This document shows, one piece after another, positions 11,290 to 22,270 of a DNA stretch of 64,000 nt (position 1 is its first letter; each line of letters begins with the position of its first letter). This stretch comes from Charina bottae. Taxonomy: Eukaryota; Chordata; Lepidosauria; Squamata; Charinaidae. The notes under the pieces were generated by a model. That model saw nothing but the letters and a program-made list of their open reading frames with translations. It did no database searches and was not told where the DNA came from. A program made the position numbers and the translations under genes. The stretch covers positions 91,534,421-91,598,420 of the forward strand of contig JALMGJ010000005.1 in assembly GCA_023362775.1 (NCBI GenBank), read 5' to 3'.

Positions 11290-12740
11290 CACACATGGAC
11301 TAAATGGCTTGATCCTGATAATTAGCTAAACGGTTCATTAAGCGGAGTATTGCCATGGATAGCAATTCCCCCGATGCAAACATAAACCAGTCATTATTTG
11401 AAGATCTCGTTTGGTTGGACATAGACAAAGACTATCCTTTAGGGCTTGCATGCTGGGGAAGAAGGGAAGAGTAAAACAAAACAAGATCAATTGCAAGGCC
11501 CACCAATATAACCATGCGTGCATTTTAGATTCTGAAAGGTGGACAAATATTGAGTGAGGTTAAACCACAGTTCGGCAGTGCTGTATTCATGCACCCAATT
11601 TGGAAATATTAGCCAAGAAGCTTTTAAAATAGCTACACGCATGCATACACACTCACACAGACAAAACCTGGCTACAAACAGCACATTTTTTCTTTCCTTT
11701 TCAAGAAAGTACAGACATAGTAAGCTATTCCTGGTAATTCCATTATTAGGGCTTACTGCCAATATTTTTTTTTTTTTTGCACAAAGGGAAAAGATGTTGG
11801 CCCTGAATTCTTGACAGCTGTTATAAGCCTATTTTTCACTAAATATAGCAAGCACAATTGAATTCTCTCTCTTACCCCTTCCTCCTGCCTTCCACAGTTC
11901 CATCTGCCAAAATTTATATTAACATCCTTTTCTAACTTGTGATTTTAAGTGGCTTCATTTTTTAGAAAGGTGCCATGACACATTAGCAAGACTTGGGATG
12001 ACCTTGTCTACTGCATACCCGTCTGTCTGGGGATGGGAAGGAAGTTGGTTTGGAAACTCAGAAACCCATAAATGGTTTAATCATGTAATGAACTGAAGGC
12101 CTGATCCTGCTGGAACCTCATGTGCAGAAGTCAATCATATCAGAACCATTTTTTTAAAAAAAAAGTAATTTCTCAGGGAACAATGAGGGAAGACTTGAGT
12201 TTCAATGGCTTCAAAGAAAGCAGATTTTCTGTTTCCAAATGTAGAGTAGCTCTGAAACAAATTTTGGGGTGAGCACCTTGTCACAATGCGTTACGTTTCT
12301 TTCCTGTTCTTTTCACGTTCGGTTTAAACACATGCCTGCACACATATATATTTATGCATCAACTTTCTTTTCTGAAAATGCTCAGAATATGAAGGTTGAG
12401 TAATAAGCTAGGCTTTTAACATGGTGAGGATTATCTGGGCAAGTTTTGTGCTTATCCTCTGCTTAATACACTTCCCCTGTTTTAAACTCCCAGCTTCCCT
12501 AGCAGTTCAAGATAGCTAGCAATAATAGAAAGTACTTAATAAATAAAGCATTCCATTTGACTTTTTTTAAAAAAATGGTTTACATTGTTCTAATTTAAAC
12601 CAGCTGTTAGACATTAGGAATAAAGTAAGTCACAAAAAGAAAAAGAAAAGAATAATATGATGGGTCAGAACACTGCATATATCCCTGAGTTAGTGAGATG
12701 TTGGGAACAGTATGTTGGTTTTCTAACTGGTCTCTAGCTT
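11290..12740. other. Unassigned intergenic DNA
   Basis: Short frames on both strands (for example 11487-11762 minus and 11554-11814 plus) lack domains. Nothing else is recognised. Confidence 0.4.
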
Positions 12741-12742
12741 GA

Positions 12743-12796
12743 ATAGGATAGGATAGGATAGGATAGGATAGGATAGGATAGGATAGGATAGGATAG
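12743..12796. repeat. Pentanucleotide (ATAGG)n array
   Basis: About eleven copies of ATAGG lie directly upstream of a unique segment of about 60 bp that is repeated at 14890-14948. The second array (14741-14890) uses ATAGA, ATAGC and GTAGC versions of the same pentamer. Confidence 0.95.
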
Positions 12797-12855
12797 AGGT
12801 ATAAGTGAACTTTGGCTGTACTTGTGACATACTGGCCAAAATGCATTAAAACTGT
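12797..12855. repeat. Duplicated unique segment, copy 1
   Basis: The segment from AGGTATAAGTGAACTTTGGC to TTAAAACTGT recurs at 14890-14948 with about one difference. Each copy follows a pentamer array, so the larger unit (array plus unique segment) is tandemly duplicated, and the PLE sits at the end of the first unit. Confidence 0.85.
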
Positions 12856-12935
12856 ATAGTCGAAGGCTTTCACGGCCGGAATCCGATGGATGTTGTGGGT
12901 TTTCCGGGCTGTGTGGCCATGTTCTGGCAGTTTTG

Positions 12936-12982
12936 GTTCCTAATGTTTCGCCAGTCGCTGTGGCTGGCATCTTCAGAGGACA
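12936..12982 (-). ncRNA. Hammerhead-like core in PLE left terminus
   Basis: Read on the minus strand, the segment gives CTGAAGA, a GCCAG/CTGGC stem, GAAAC and then ATT. It mirrors the right-end motif at 14625-14671. The flanking TCCT/AGGA sequences can form helix I. One extra nucleotide follows CTGAAGA relative to the textbook hammerhead. Self-cleavage is inferred, not shown. Confidence 0.45.
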
Positions 12983-13040
12983 GGAGCACAGCTAGAAGAT
13001 TCTCTCTGTGCCCAAGTGGAGGGTGTGTCTTTTGCTGGTG

Positions 13041-13992
13041 TTTCGCAATCCCACTCAGACCCATCGTAAATGCCATCGGCTCTCCAACATACGAATTATC
13101 AAAACATTTGGCTACTCTTCTACAGACCCACTGTGGACAGACTTCATTCCACACAAAAGACTCAAGACACTTCATAAACAAAATCGGCACCCATAAACTT
13201 AACTCCATGGACAAATTAATCAGCTTTGATGTGATCTCCTTGTTCACCAAGGTTCCAATAAAGGATACCATGGCACTCATCGAACAGATCTTCCCAAAAG
13301 ACATCACAGCGCTATTCGAACGTTGCCTGCCGACCAGCTACTTTCAATGGGATAAGGATTTCTACGAACAAACAAATGGAGTCGCCATGGGAAACCCCCT
13401 CAGCCCGGTTATAACAAACTTCTACATGGAACATTTCAAAAAACAGGCTTTAGAATTGGCACCCCTCACACCAAGAGTCTGGTACCGGTTCGTGGATGAC
13501 ACCTTCACAATTTGGAGTCATGGGGAAGAAGAATTAGAGAAATTCCTGAACCACCTCAACAGCATCCACCCAAATATACAATTCACCATGGAAAAAGAAA
13601 TGGAAGGCAAACTACCATTTTTAGATGTCATGGTCATACGCAAACCGGACCTGCAATTAGGACACAAAATCTACAGAAAACTCACCCACACAGACCGGTA
13701 TCTACACAAAAATTCCAATCACCACCCACAACAAAAAAGATGCATCATCAAAACACTAGTGGATCGCGCAAATCAGAACTGTGAAGCTCAATTTCTCAAT
13801 TCTGAACTCAACCATTTGGATTGGTCCCTACAGGCAAATGGCTACTCCAAGAATGAAATCAGGAGAGCTATCAAACCAAGAAAACAGCACTCAACTGAAG
13901 AAAAACAGCCCCCCACAAGCAAAATATTTCTGCCCTACATTAAAGGAGTCACGGACCACATGGAAAAACTAATGAAAAAACATAACCTCTAA
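13041..13992 (+). pseudogene. PLE reverse transcriptase (partial)
   Basis: The frame is open from 12886, but the first 50 or so codons are the inverted terminal repeat, so the homologous protein starts near RPIVNAIGSPTYELSK (about 13057). Motif A is LISFDVISLF with its aspartate codon at 13228. Motif B is NGVAMGNPLSP near 13375. The catalytic block FVDD is at 13489-13500. LPFLDVMV and YIKGVTDHMEK follow. PLE enzymes belong to a separate RT class related to telomerase and work with a GIY-YIG nuclease. The N-terminal fingers are absent. A TAA at 13990-13992 interrupts the frame, and the same frame resumes into the nuclease, so one nonsense change separates the two domains. Confidence 0.88.
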
Positions 13993-14523
13993 ACAGTCTT
14001 CAAACCCACCAGAAAAATACAACAAATGTTAAAATCAGCAAAAGACAAAAGGGACCCCCTCACCGCTGCAGGAGTTTACCGCATACCCTGCAGCTGTGGA
14101 CAAGTATACATTGGGACCACAAAATGCAGCATTCACACCAGGATAAAAGAACATGAAAGACACTGCAGACTACAGCAACCTGAAAAATCTGCAATAGCTG
14201 AACATGTTCTCAAACAAACTGGTCACCAAATCTTATTTGAAAACACAGAAATACTGGACAACACCAACAGCCACTATGTTAGACTATACAGGGAAGCCAT
14301 TGAAATACATAAACACCAACACAGTTTCAATAAAAAAGAAGAAAGCATAAAGATCAGCAAAACCTGGCTGCCAGTCCTGAAAAACACAGCTTGCAAAAGG
14401 TCAATGAACTCTACTCAACCACAGAAATATGCAAACAACTCACATACTAGATGTGCTAATCCCACACACGACAGCACCACACCCCCTAATCACCACAATA
14501 AACCCTCTCCTAATCTCTTGTAA
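13993..14523 (+). pseudogene. PLE GIY-YIG endonuclease domain
   Basis: The segment is in the same frame as the RT and separated from it only by the TAA at 13990. From the ATG at 14026 it reads 165 codons. Residues 16-18 are GVY and 28-30 are YIG, preceded by the CxC pair of PLE nucleases (PCSCGQ). The arginine of the HTRIKEHERH block (residue 39) and a glutamate in REAIEIHKH follow as expected. In the family this nuclease nicks the target for priming. It ends 33 codons after TWLPVLKNTA in a Thr/Pro/His-rich tail. Because there is an ATG at 14026 it could be read alone, but there is no evidence that it is. Confidence 0.88.
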
Positions 14524-14624
14524 ATGACCCACAGAAGACACACACCCTCTCAGCAGTTATGTACACCAGCAGGAACACACACACCCTCCACTTGGGCACA
14601 GAGAGAATCTTCTAGCTGTGCTCC

Positions 14625-14671
14625 TGTCCTCTGAAGATGCCAGCCGCAGCGACTGGTGAAACGTTAGGAAC
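14625..14671 (+). ncRNA. Hammerhead-like core in PLE right terminus
   Basis: CTGAAGA starts at 14631, a stem (GCCAG/CTGGT) follows, then GAAAC at 14658-14662 and GTT. Flanking TCCT (14627-14630) pairs with AGGA (14666-14669) as helix I. PLE termini are known to carry minimal hammerhead ribozymes. This one has one unpaired base after CTGAAGA and a very short helix III, so dimeric action would be expected if it is active. Confidence 0.5.
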
Positions 14672-14740
14672 CAAAACTGCCAGAACACGACCACACAGCC
14701 TGGAAAACCCACAACAACCAATGTATTAAAACTGTTTGCA

Positions 14741-14890
14741 GTAGCATAGAATAGCATAGAATAGCGTAGCGTAGCGTAGCGTAGCGTAGCGTAGCATAGC
14801 ATAGCATAGAATAGAATAGAATAGAATAGAATAGAATAGAATAGAATAGAATAGAATAGAATAGAATAGAATAGAATAGAATAGAATAGA
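14741..14890. repeat. Pentanucleotide (ATAGC/GTAGC/ATAGA)n array
   Basis: About 30 pentamers: first ATAGC/ATAGA, then GTAGC, then ATAGC, then a long uniform ATAGA block. The ordered blocks suggest successive local expansions of point variants. Confidence 0.95.
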
Positions 14891-14952
14891 GGTATAAGTG
14901 AACTTTGGCTGTACTTGTGACATACTGGCCAAAATGTATTAAAACTGTTTGC
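14890..14952. repeat. Duplicated unique segment, copy 2
   Basis: Second copy of the segment at 12797-12855. It continues TTTGCTACTG, which shows the uninterrupted target that received the PLE in copy 1. Confidence 0.85.
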
Positions 14953-15199
14953 TACTGTCCTTACCATTATCAAGGAATGCTATATTTTGTACTTAACGGT
15001 TGTCTGTTTACTGGCTAAGGCTGTTCACCTACTCTGCTCCTTCTCTATCTTACTAAAAAGCATTATGTGATAGCCTCAGTTTCAACACCGCTGAGCACCA
15101 GACCCTGGATAGCTCCTCAAGCTAATAAGTTATAATTATCTAAACTGCAATGGTCCATGCGTTCAGTTTCTGCTAGGTGGTTTAAATCACACAGAATAA

Positions 15200-15307
15200 C
15201 ATCGAAAGCGTCTTCGGACAGCGCTGGCTCTTCGGCTAAGAAACAGAGATGAGCACCGCCCCCTAGAGTCGGACACAACTGTGCAGGGGAAAACCTTTAC
15301 CTTTTTA
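15200..15307 (+). mobile_element. Sauria-type SINE, 5'-truncated
   Basis: Only the 3' half is present: GAAAGCGTCTTCGGACAGCG, CTCTTCGGCTAAGAAACAGA, CTAGAGTCGGACACAACTG and a CCTTTACCTTTT tail. Confidence 0.85.
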
Positions 15308-15309
15308 TG

Positions 15310-17160
15310 CGTGTCTGACACTGTTGCATACTGCCTTCTGGTGGTGTAGCTATTATCTGCCTTTTTTTTGTACCCTATTCTGCCTCTCAGCCTCCCCCAA
15401 ATCTTTTGGCACAATGCATTCTGGGGGAAGTGACACAACAGTTGCAAGGGTCGCCACAAAGGAAACTGACAGGAGATCAGGAGTTCTCAAAGCCCTAAAC
15501 TTCTCAGAAAAGCAGAGGTTGGTTGCAAACAGCAAGGTGGACTTTCACCTTGGGCAATGGTCTAGGTCAGAATGGAGTGACTGAAATGTGTCACCCCAGT
15601 ACAAAGTCAGCTGCATTACCTCGTTTTAACCATCTGGCTGGAAGATGCCCTCTATTCTCAAGGGAAAGGCCTCTTCTGAAAGGACATCTAAGTGAAGTAG
15701 TAAATGCTACTCCATATTCTTCATATAACCTTCAACTACAGGGATAAAAAATTATACAGTAATTTCATTATCACAAGAGTTTAAGTTGGGTAATTAATAA
15801 TAATAGCACCGAGGTTTTCAGGTAACTCAACAGGGAAGTTTAATATAGTTCTACATAGGATGAAGTAGCTTTTATCTTTTGCTTTGATGCAGATATGTTT
15901 ATCTTCACCGTTGAGCCATGGCATTGCATGCAAGTAAAAAAGGGGTGTGGCTTTGGTTGCATGGTTACAGCCACCATCTTGACTTTTTTGACCCCTCCTC
16001 ACTCCAACTAATACCCCTGCTAATAAGGACATAATAAAGGACACTAGAGTGGTTACTATATTAAGTATCTTCTGAAAGTCTCTTCATTTTAGTGCATTTG
16101 CTTTTTCCCATTGTTTTTCTTTTGCCCTACTGAAACTCCTTGATACCTTAATTTTTTTTTGAGGGGGGGGATGGTTTGATCAATAATTTGCAAATTCACA
16201 TTGCATTTTTTTAGCAAAGCGAAGTTTTCTAAGCTTTCCAAAAAGGGACATGATAATTGTAATTTAGTTACAGTATTTATTAGCACCTTTTGTAGCGGGT
16301 TTCAAGCTTTTCAAATACATAATACCTCATAAGGAAAATCTGCCCTGTTTTTTTTCCTCCCTCTCTACTACAGTTTGAGGTCTAGAGTAGAAAACAAAAC
16401 TGACTCTCCAGGGGTCTGGAGCAGATAGCAAAACTGTCTGGCTGAAGATTAGAGATAGGGAAAAATAGTTTACAGTTTAATGCATAGTTTCCTACCATGA
16501 ATTTCCTAACTAAGATGAAAATTGAAAACCCTCATATTGATATTTGCCGTACTGTAGTCCATAAAAAAGAAAGAAAGAAATATATACAATATGAAGACAT
16601 GTGCACAAAATTTGCATAGGTGGGTAAACTAACATGTAAAATGCAATATATTAGTGCCTGAAAAAAGGATCTGGCAACATTGTATTCCAAATTATATACA
16701 TCATGAGAAATGCATATGCATGTTCCTGTGGACATTTTTTTCTTAAAGCAAACTGTCAATGAAATCAAGGCAATTGAGAAAACTGAATATCTGTAAACAT
16801 GAAAGATTTGCCCATGTTTATTTTACAGCAATGACATGTATGCATGCAGCAGAGGTGATTCATAGTCCTGCTAATCTCGAATTTAATTGAGAAATCAGAA
16901 GGCAGGAATCAGACTGAGGATGTAGCCAAGGAACTGGATGAATAGTTGGGTCTTCGGAGCAGTTCCTCCAAATCTTGAGAGCTTTTTTCCTCTTCTCATT
17001 AATATTGCAAACCAAGTTCTTGGCGGTAATGTAATAGGGGACAAATAAAATGGAGAGGTTGTCTCAAGTTTAGGGGAAAATCAAAAGGAAGGATGAAAGC
17101 CAGATAGATCCAAAGCGGACTTTGAAAAGTAACATAGGAAACAAGGAGAAACCTGTGTAA
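15310..17160. other. Unassigned intergenic DNA
   Basis: No domain-bearing frame and no recognisable family. Short frames at 15324-15584 and 15781-16044 (minus) look random. Confidence 0.4.
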
Positions 17161-17174
17161 TCTCATAAAGGAAC

Positions 17175-17600
17175 GTCTGTAGCTTGAATCATGTCAACTG
17201 GATTTCTATTTTCTTAGTAGAAACTTGGAAAATCCTTCCTTGAATAGAGGTGGGGGCCTCAGGCACAAACTCTCCCCCATCTTCCTCCCCGTTTTGTCTT
17301 CTGTGCCTAGGAAGATTAAGACCATTTCAGAAGCTCAACAGCAGCATGGTGTTTTTAACGACCCTCCATTAGATGATAAAAGGACTTAAAAATTACATCT
17401 CAATATAACCATGACCTAGCCCCAGGTGTAAGGTCACACAGCTACCTAGAAACATATTTAGGATTCCCTTACCAACTTTGCTCAGACTGAAGAAGCTCCT
17501 TGGATAAGGAGCGAAACGTTTCCACTGAGAAAATAGAAATCCAGTTGACATGATTCAAGCTACAGACAATTCCACCTGGAGGACTGAGAACCTTCATAGA
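17175..17600 (+). mobile_element. PLE-derived element, third terminal family
   Basis: The element is bounded by a perfect 13-bp duplication, CTCATAAAGGAAC (17162-17174 and 17601-17613). Its left end (GTCTGTAGCTTGAATCATGT, 17175 on) is the reverse complement of part of its right end (17514-17570). The interior (17225-17475) shows no domain. A hammerhead-like core lies at 17480-17530. The same terminus occurs alone at 47634-47756. Confidence 0.75.
17480..17530 (+). ncRNA. Hammerhead-like core, third PLE family
   Basis: CTGAAGA is at 17487-17493. A 7-bp stem GCTCCTT/AAGGAGC with loop GGAT follows, then GAAAC (17513-17517) and GTT. Flanking CTCAG and CTGAG can pair as helix I. One unpaired A follows CTGAAGA, as in the other two families. 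Confidence 0.5.
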
Positions 17601-17613
17601 CTCATAAAGGAAC

Positions 17614-18149
17614 ATATGCAGCACTGCCTTATGGCAGTTTTCATTATACAAGCAATCCACAATTGCCAGGACAGGGGCAGATCTTGGTCTCTGAGGCATG
17701 GTGACTCAAACCAGCTTTTCATACTACCACTGTTACATGACTGGCTTCTGCATTACTAGCTGTAAAATGGCAAAAATGTTATGGGTGGTTAAGTACATCA
17801 GCAGATATTATGTTTGGATGACTTTATGGAGTTGGTATGCTCTGTGGCGCTGGAGGCGAACCTTAGGAGCTATTTTATTTATTTTAGTGGGCTGAGAGGC
17901 CTCTCCGATTGTGAAGACCTTTGAGCTGCACCCACCTCAACCTCAGTAAATTGGATTAAAGGCAATAAACAATTAAAACAAAACAAATCAATAATATTGC
18001 ACAAGCTACATCGAGCAACAGGAAAAATCATCAGTGTAGCTAAATATCAGATGACTTTCCACTGTGAAGGAAATCACGGCATCCTAGCACCCAAGGTCTG
18101 GTGAAATAACCATTTTAATGGCCTTCCTAAGGAGGAAATGGTTCCTAAG
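17614..18149. other. No recognisable feature
   Basis: Nothing assignable lies between the PLE-derived element and the SINE. Confidence 0.4.
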
Positions 18150-18150
18150 G

Positions 18151-18474
18151 AGGCGTGGTGGCTCAGCGGGTAAGACGCCAGGCTTGTAGATCGCAAGTTC
18201 GGAGGTTCGAATCCCTAGCCCTGTGTGCAGAGTGAGCTCCTGCACTCGCTCCAGCTCTTGCCAACCTAGCAATTCGAAAGCATGCAAATGCAAGTAGATA
18301 AATAGGTACCACTTTGGTGGGATGGTAACAGCGTTCCACGTGCGTCATGCCAGCCACATGACCGCGGAAGCATCTTCGGACAACGCTGGCTCTTCGGCTA
18401 ACAAACGGAGATGAGCACCAGCCCCTAGAGTCGGACACGACTGCACAAATGTGCAGGGGGAACCTTTACCTTTA
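18151..18474 (+). mobile_element. Sauria-type SINE, full length
   Basis: The tRNA-like head has an A box (GTGGCTCAGCGGGTAAGACG) and a B box (GGTTCGAATCC near 18203). The body has GCATGCAAATGCAAGTAGAT, and the end is AGTCGGACACGACTG with an ACCTTTACCTTT tail. Such SINEs are transcribed by RNA polymerase III and use BovB machinery through the shared 3' region. Flanks share only a short AAGGA. Confidence 0.9.
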
Positions 18475-18479
18475 CAAGG

Positions 18480-18830
18480 AGGAAAGGGCCATCTGGATAA
18501 CAGGGAATAGTGGTCCATAGAAAGAGAGCACAATTGAGAAGGATCATTTCCCTGGACACTGGAGGTGGCATTCTCTGAGTGAAGGGACCTGGAAGGAGGC
18601 CGCTTCACCAGATCTTAATGGACAGGCAAACAAGGCAAGACATTTTATTATAGTCATAGTCCAGCTCAGAAACAGAAAGAAAACCAAGTGTGAAGAAGCA
18701 AATTGTCTCACACTTTGGATAGGCAGATACTATGGGAGTCTTGCAGATATCCAGATTCTGATCCATGAAGAGATTTAAAAGTGACAACTAGCACCTTGAA
18801 TTGTACTGGGAATGTAGACATTATTTACAT
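18480..18830 (+). mobile_element. L2/CR1-like LINE 3' UTR relic
   Basis: The segment GATTTAAAAGTGACAACTAG then CACCTTGAATTGTA near 18780 matches the L2-like 3' untranslated block also found near 32165-32200. It is highly diverged. Confidence 0.35.
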
Positions 18831-19133
18831 TCATACCATGCTTCTTAGTTCTCCAGAGACATTTTGTTGATTGATTGATTGATATTGGAAACAGCATGTT
18901 GGATAAGATGAGCTTCTTGGTCCAATATGACAAGCCAACTCTTTGATTGGAACCGTGAATGCTTTGGAGGTCTTGCCTGTCCCACCTCACAATGGGGGTG
19001 TTGAGTAGAGGGATAAGTCTATTATCTGCTTATGGAATCCTTCTAAATAAATGAATGTTATAGAGAGAGCAGGAGAGAAAGCTGTGTGGCATCTTCTCTG
19101 CTCTTTAAAAAAAAGGGGGATATTTTCAGCTGT

Positions 19134-19409
19134 AGGTAAAGGTTTTCCACTGCACAAGAGCCAGTGCTGTCCGAAGACGCTTCCGCGGTCATGTGGCTGG
19201 CATGACACACGCGGAACTCTGTTACCATCTCACCGAAGTGGTACCTATTCATCTACTTGCATTTGCATGCTTTCGAATTGCTAGGTTGGCAACAGCTGGG
19301 GCGAGTGCGGGAGCTCACTCCATCACGCAGGGCTAGGGATTCAAACCTCCGAACTTGCGATCTTCTGATCGACAAGACTGGCATCTTACCCACTGAGCCA
19401 CCACGCCCC
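19134..19409 (-). mobile_element. Sauria-type SINE with internal deletion
   Basis: On the minus strand the head (GTGGCTCAGTGGGTAAGATG) reads to the tail at 19134. The block with CTAGAGTCGGACACG is deleted, leaving TTGTGCAGTGGAAAACC. Confidence 0.85.
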
Positions 19410-19783
19410 TGGTAGTTACATTACATATTGTTTAAAGAAACCCCTCTGTAGCAAAATGGCCCTGCTTTGAAGACTAAGCAAATTACGTTCACTGTCTGAA
19501 TGGGTTGAGGGGTTGGAGGCTTTCTGTCTCATTATTTTTTCTGCCTCTGGGGATGGACAATAGTGAATGGAGACTATTTTGTTTTTCACAGCAGTGGATA
19601 AATGGATTTGTCTTACACACGAAGAAGTCTTTGAATAGGCTTGGGCCAAGAATCCTATTGCAGTCCAATGGGAAAGCGAAGGTTTAGTCGTTCCGATGCT
19701 CATGGAATCTTTTGTTGTTATAAACTTTGAATGCTTCTTAAGAGTTATTAGAAGTTGTGCTTCTTCTAGAGCAAAACCCTATT

Positions 19784-20109
19784 AAAAGGTAAAGGTTCCC
19801 CCACACAGTCATGTCCAACTCTAGGGGCCGGTGCTCATCTCCGTTTGTTAGCCGAAGAGCCAGCGTTGTCTGAAGACGCTTCCACAGTCATGTGGCCAGC
19901 ATGACACACACGGAACGCTGTTATCTACCCACCGAAATGGTACCTATTAATCTACTTGCATTTGCATGCTTTCGAATTGCTAGGTTGGCAACAGCTGGGG
20001 CAAGTGCGGGAGCTCACTCCGTCATGCGGGGCTAGGGATTCGAACCTCCGAACTTGTGATCTTCTGATCGACAAGCCTGGTGTCTTACCCACTGAGCCAT
20101 CGCACCCCC
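19784..20109 (-). mobile_element. Sauria-type SINE, full length
   Basis: The reversed copy begins at its tail (AAAAGGTAAAGGTTCCCCC) and ends at its tRNA-like head near 20109. The flanks show no clear duplication. Confidence 0.88.
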
Positions 20110-20763
20110 TTTATTTTCAGATATAAACCAAAGCAAACCAACAATTTTCACAAACCGTCAGAGTGTAGTTAGGGAGTGCAATTGGTACATCTGCACAATT
20201 CTCATTTGTTGTCCCTCAACGATTACAGCCTCTTTCCTGTACCTGACCAGTTTTATCAAGCACTTTAGCTATTATGGCAGAGAAATAATTCTGTATACTC
20301 AATTGCTATAGTAATGATTTGGGGGCATGCTTTCTAGCCTTAAAATGGTTTAATAAAATGCAAATTCATTAGCACTCATGTAAATGACACTCTTTTCACA
20401 GCGCCCACTCTGGAAAGCCCTATAAAAATGGCTGAAGACACCTGCTTGCTGGAACAGCTTTGCAGCTGTGAGTCTTCCTTAAGTGAATATGACTATTGCA
20501 TTAATCTGCATTTTTTTTTCTTCCTTTTTGTTAATCTTGGGGAACGTTGTCATGCATTGAATAAATTCTGCTTCTTTCCGCATTATCCTGGTTTCCATTC
20601 TTGCTGTTATACCTTGAGATCTATTTTCAGGAGCTTGAGTGCAAATTAGAGAACTGTGGCACACATTAAGTGCGAACCTGCCCAGACCTATATTAAAGTG
20701 GTGTAAATGAAAACAGATTGCTTAAAATTATATATAGGTTTCCATTTTGATTTGGAGACTGCC
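20110..20763. other. No recognisable feature
   Basis: A single-copy-looking stretch with no domain-bearing frame. Confidence 0.4.
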
Positions 20764-20775
20764 ATGCTCCAATGT

Positions 20776-21106
20776 GGTGGCTCAGCGGGTAAGACGCCAG
20801 GCTTGTCGATCGGAAGGTCGCAGGTACGGAGGTTCGAATCCCTAGCCCCGCGTGACGGAGTGAGCTCCTGCACTCGCCCCAGCTCCTGCCAACCTAGCAA
20901 TTCAAAAACATGCAAATGCAAGTAGATAAATAGGCATCACTTCAGTGGGAAGGTAACAGCATTCCGTGTGCGTCATGCCAGCCACATGACTGTGGAAGCG
21001 TCTTCAGACAACGCTGGCTCTTTGGCTAACAAACCAAGATGAGCACCGGCCCCTAGAGTTGGACACGACTGCACAAATGTGCGGAGGGAATCTTTACCTT
21101 TACCTT
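20776..21106 (+). mobile_element. Sauria-type SINE with perfect 12-bp duplication
   Basis: ATGCTCCAATGT precedes (20764-20775) and follows (21107-21118) the element. The head starts GGTGGCTCAGCGGGTAAGAC with a B box near 20831, and the tail reads TCTTTACCTTTACCTT. This pair of boundaries defines the true SINE ends in this genome. Confidence 0.93.
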
Positions 21107-21118
21107 ATGCTCCAATGT

Positions 21119-21690
21119 AAAACTGTAGTTGGACCTAGGAGATCCCACACCATTCATTCACATCCAATTCTCCCTCTCTACTGTAACTTGCATCCTTTTC
21201 CAAACCTGATGAGATAATTACTAACACAATAGTGATAGACTTACCATGCAGATTGTCCTTCAAGTTCTTTACCAGAAAAACTACCCCAAAATAGATTTGT
21301 ACAGACTGGCAAAAGGGGTGTGTGGCTTTAGTCACCTGGTTTGCATAGAAATGGTAGAATACGTTTGAATACTTAAACTCTTTGCCTGCGGTAACAACGT
21401 TTTAACTATTTGTCAAAATTCACCCTTTCTTTCCCAGGCTCCTTAGAGTGTCTGAAACCATCATTCCCTGGATACCGATTGCAATCTTTGTCCCAGTTTA
21501 AGACACTGATAAACATCAGATCTGGGGTGTAGATTCAATTAGGAAAACATAGCAAAGCATCCCCTGTCACTGAGAATATTCTGCATTCCTTCCTGCAATG
21601 TTCACAGCAGCTGCAAGTACTCAGTTGCATAAAAGTGGGCAGCTCCTTGCTGGCTGAGGACCACACAACTTTTTTAGAGAGCCCTGCAAG
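21119..21690. other. No recognisable feature
   Basis: Nothing assignable. Confidence 0.35.
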
Positions 21691-21692
21691 GG

Positions 21693-21768
21693 GAGGAGAA
21701 GGAGAAGGAGAAGGAGAAGGAGAAGGAGAAGGAGAAGGAGAAGGAGAAGGAGAAGGAGAAGGAGAAAA
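21693..21768. repeat. (GAGAAG)n microsatellite
   Basis: About twelve GAGAAG hexamers. They create artificial Gly-Glu and Ser-Pro frames on the two strands. Confidence 0.95.
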
Positions 21769-22175
21769 GTGGGCCAAGCCAACATTTCGTTTTAGTTGTT
21801 GCTATTATTTTCCTAAGTTATGGGAGAACTTAGATTTTAGATTTAAGTATTTCTTAAAGACTTTGGAATTTGCAGAATACTTTTCACATATGTCCCCCTC
21901 AAATGTCAGGACATTGTGCACTCAGTCCTGGCAATTTAAAGGTTACAAGGGCCACCAGAAATTGAACTGAGGAAGGTTTTCTGATCCTGGGACATCAGAC
22001 TATCCCTCTCCTCCCCAATTTCCACCTGCTTCTTGATGATGGACTAAAGGGAATAGTACCAGGAAGACAATATACAGTAGAGTCATTTGTATTTCTACTA
22101 TACAGTACATTAAAAGTGTCTAGGATGCATTAAGGATATAAGATCTTTTAAAATGTACATGTTTTCTTCTGAAAG
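21769..22175. other. No recognisable feature
   Basis: Nothing assignable between the hexamer array and the PLE target site. Confidence 0.35.
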
Positions 22176-22270
22176 TTACCTTACTGTGTATTGTCGAAGG
22201 CTTTCACGGCCGGAGTTCGATGGTTGTTGTGGGTCTTCCGGGCTGTGTGGCCATGTTCTGGAAGTTGTGG

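Larger units (their letters stand above)
12856..14720 (+). mobile_element. Penelope-like element with inverted termini
   Basis: This 1.87-kb element is bounded by 15-bp direct repeats (12841-12855 and 14721-14735, ATG[C/T]ATTAAAACTGT, one mismatch). Its left 170 bp (to about 13028) is the reverse complement of its right end (about 14575-14720), the arrangement typical of 5'-truncated Penelope copies that carry an inverted terminal repeat. Between the termini lie the palm of a reverse transcriptase and a GIY-YIG nuclease. The N-terminal third of the expected protein is missing. Hammerhead-like cores occur in both termini. Confidence 0.9.

Noticed and set aside
12607..12970. Minus-strand frames rich in LSYPI repeats
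   Set aside because: Translation of the ATAGG pentamer array; no domain.
18151..18210. tRNA-like A and B boxes (also at 20776, 27733, 33502 and reversed copies)
   Set aside because: They are heads of SINEs with LINE-like 3' parts; no complete tRNA fold or isolated tRNA gene.
21635..21970. Plus-strand frame with a Gly-Glu repeat and minus-strand Ser-Pro repeat
   Set aside because: Both are translations of the (GAGAAG)n microsatellite.
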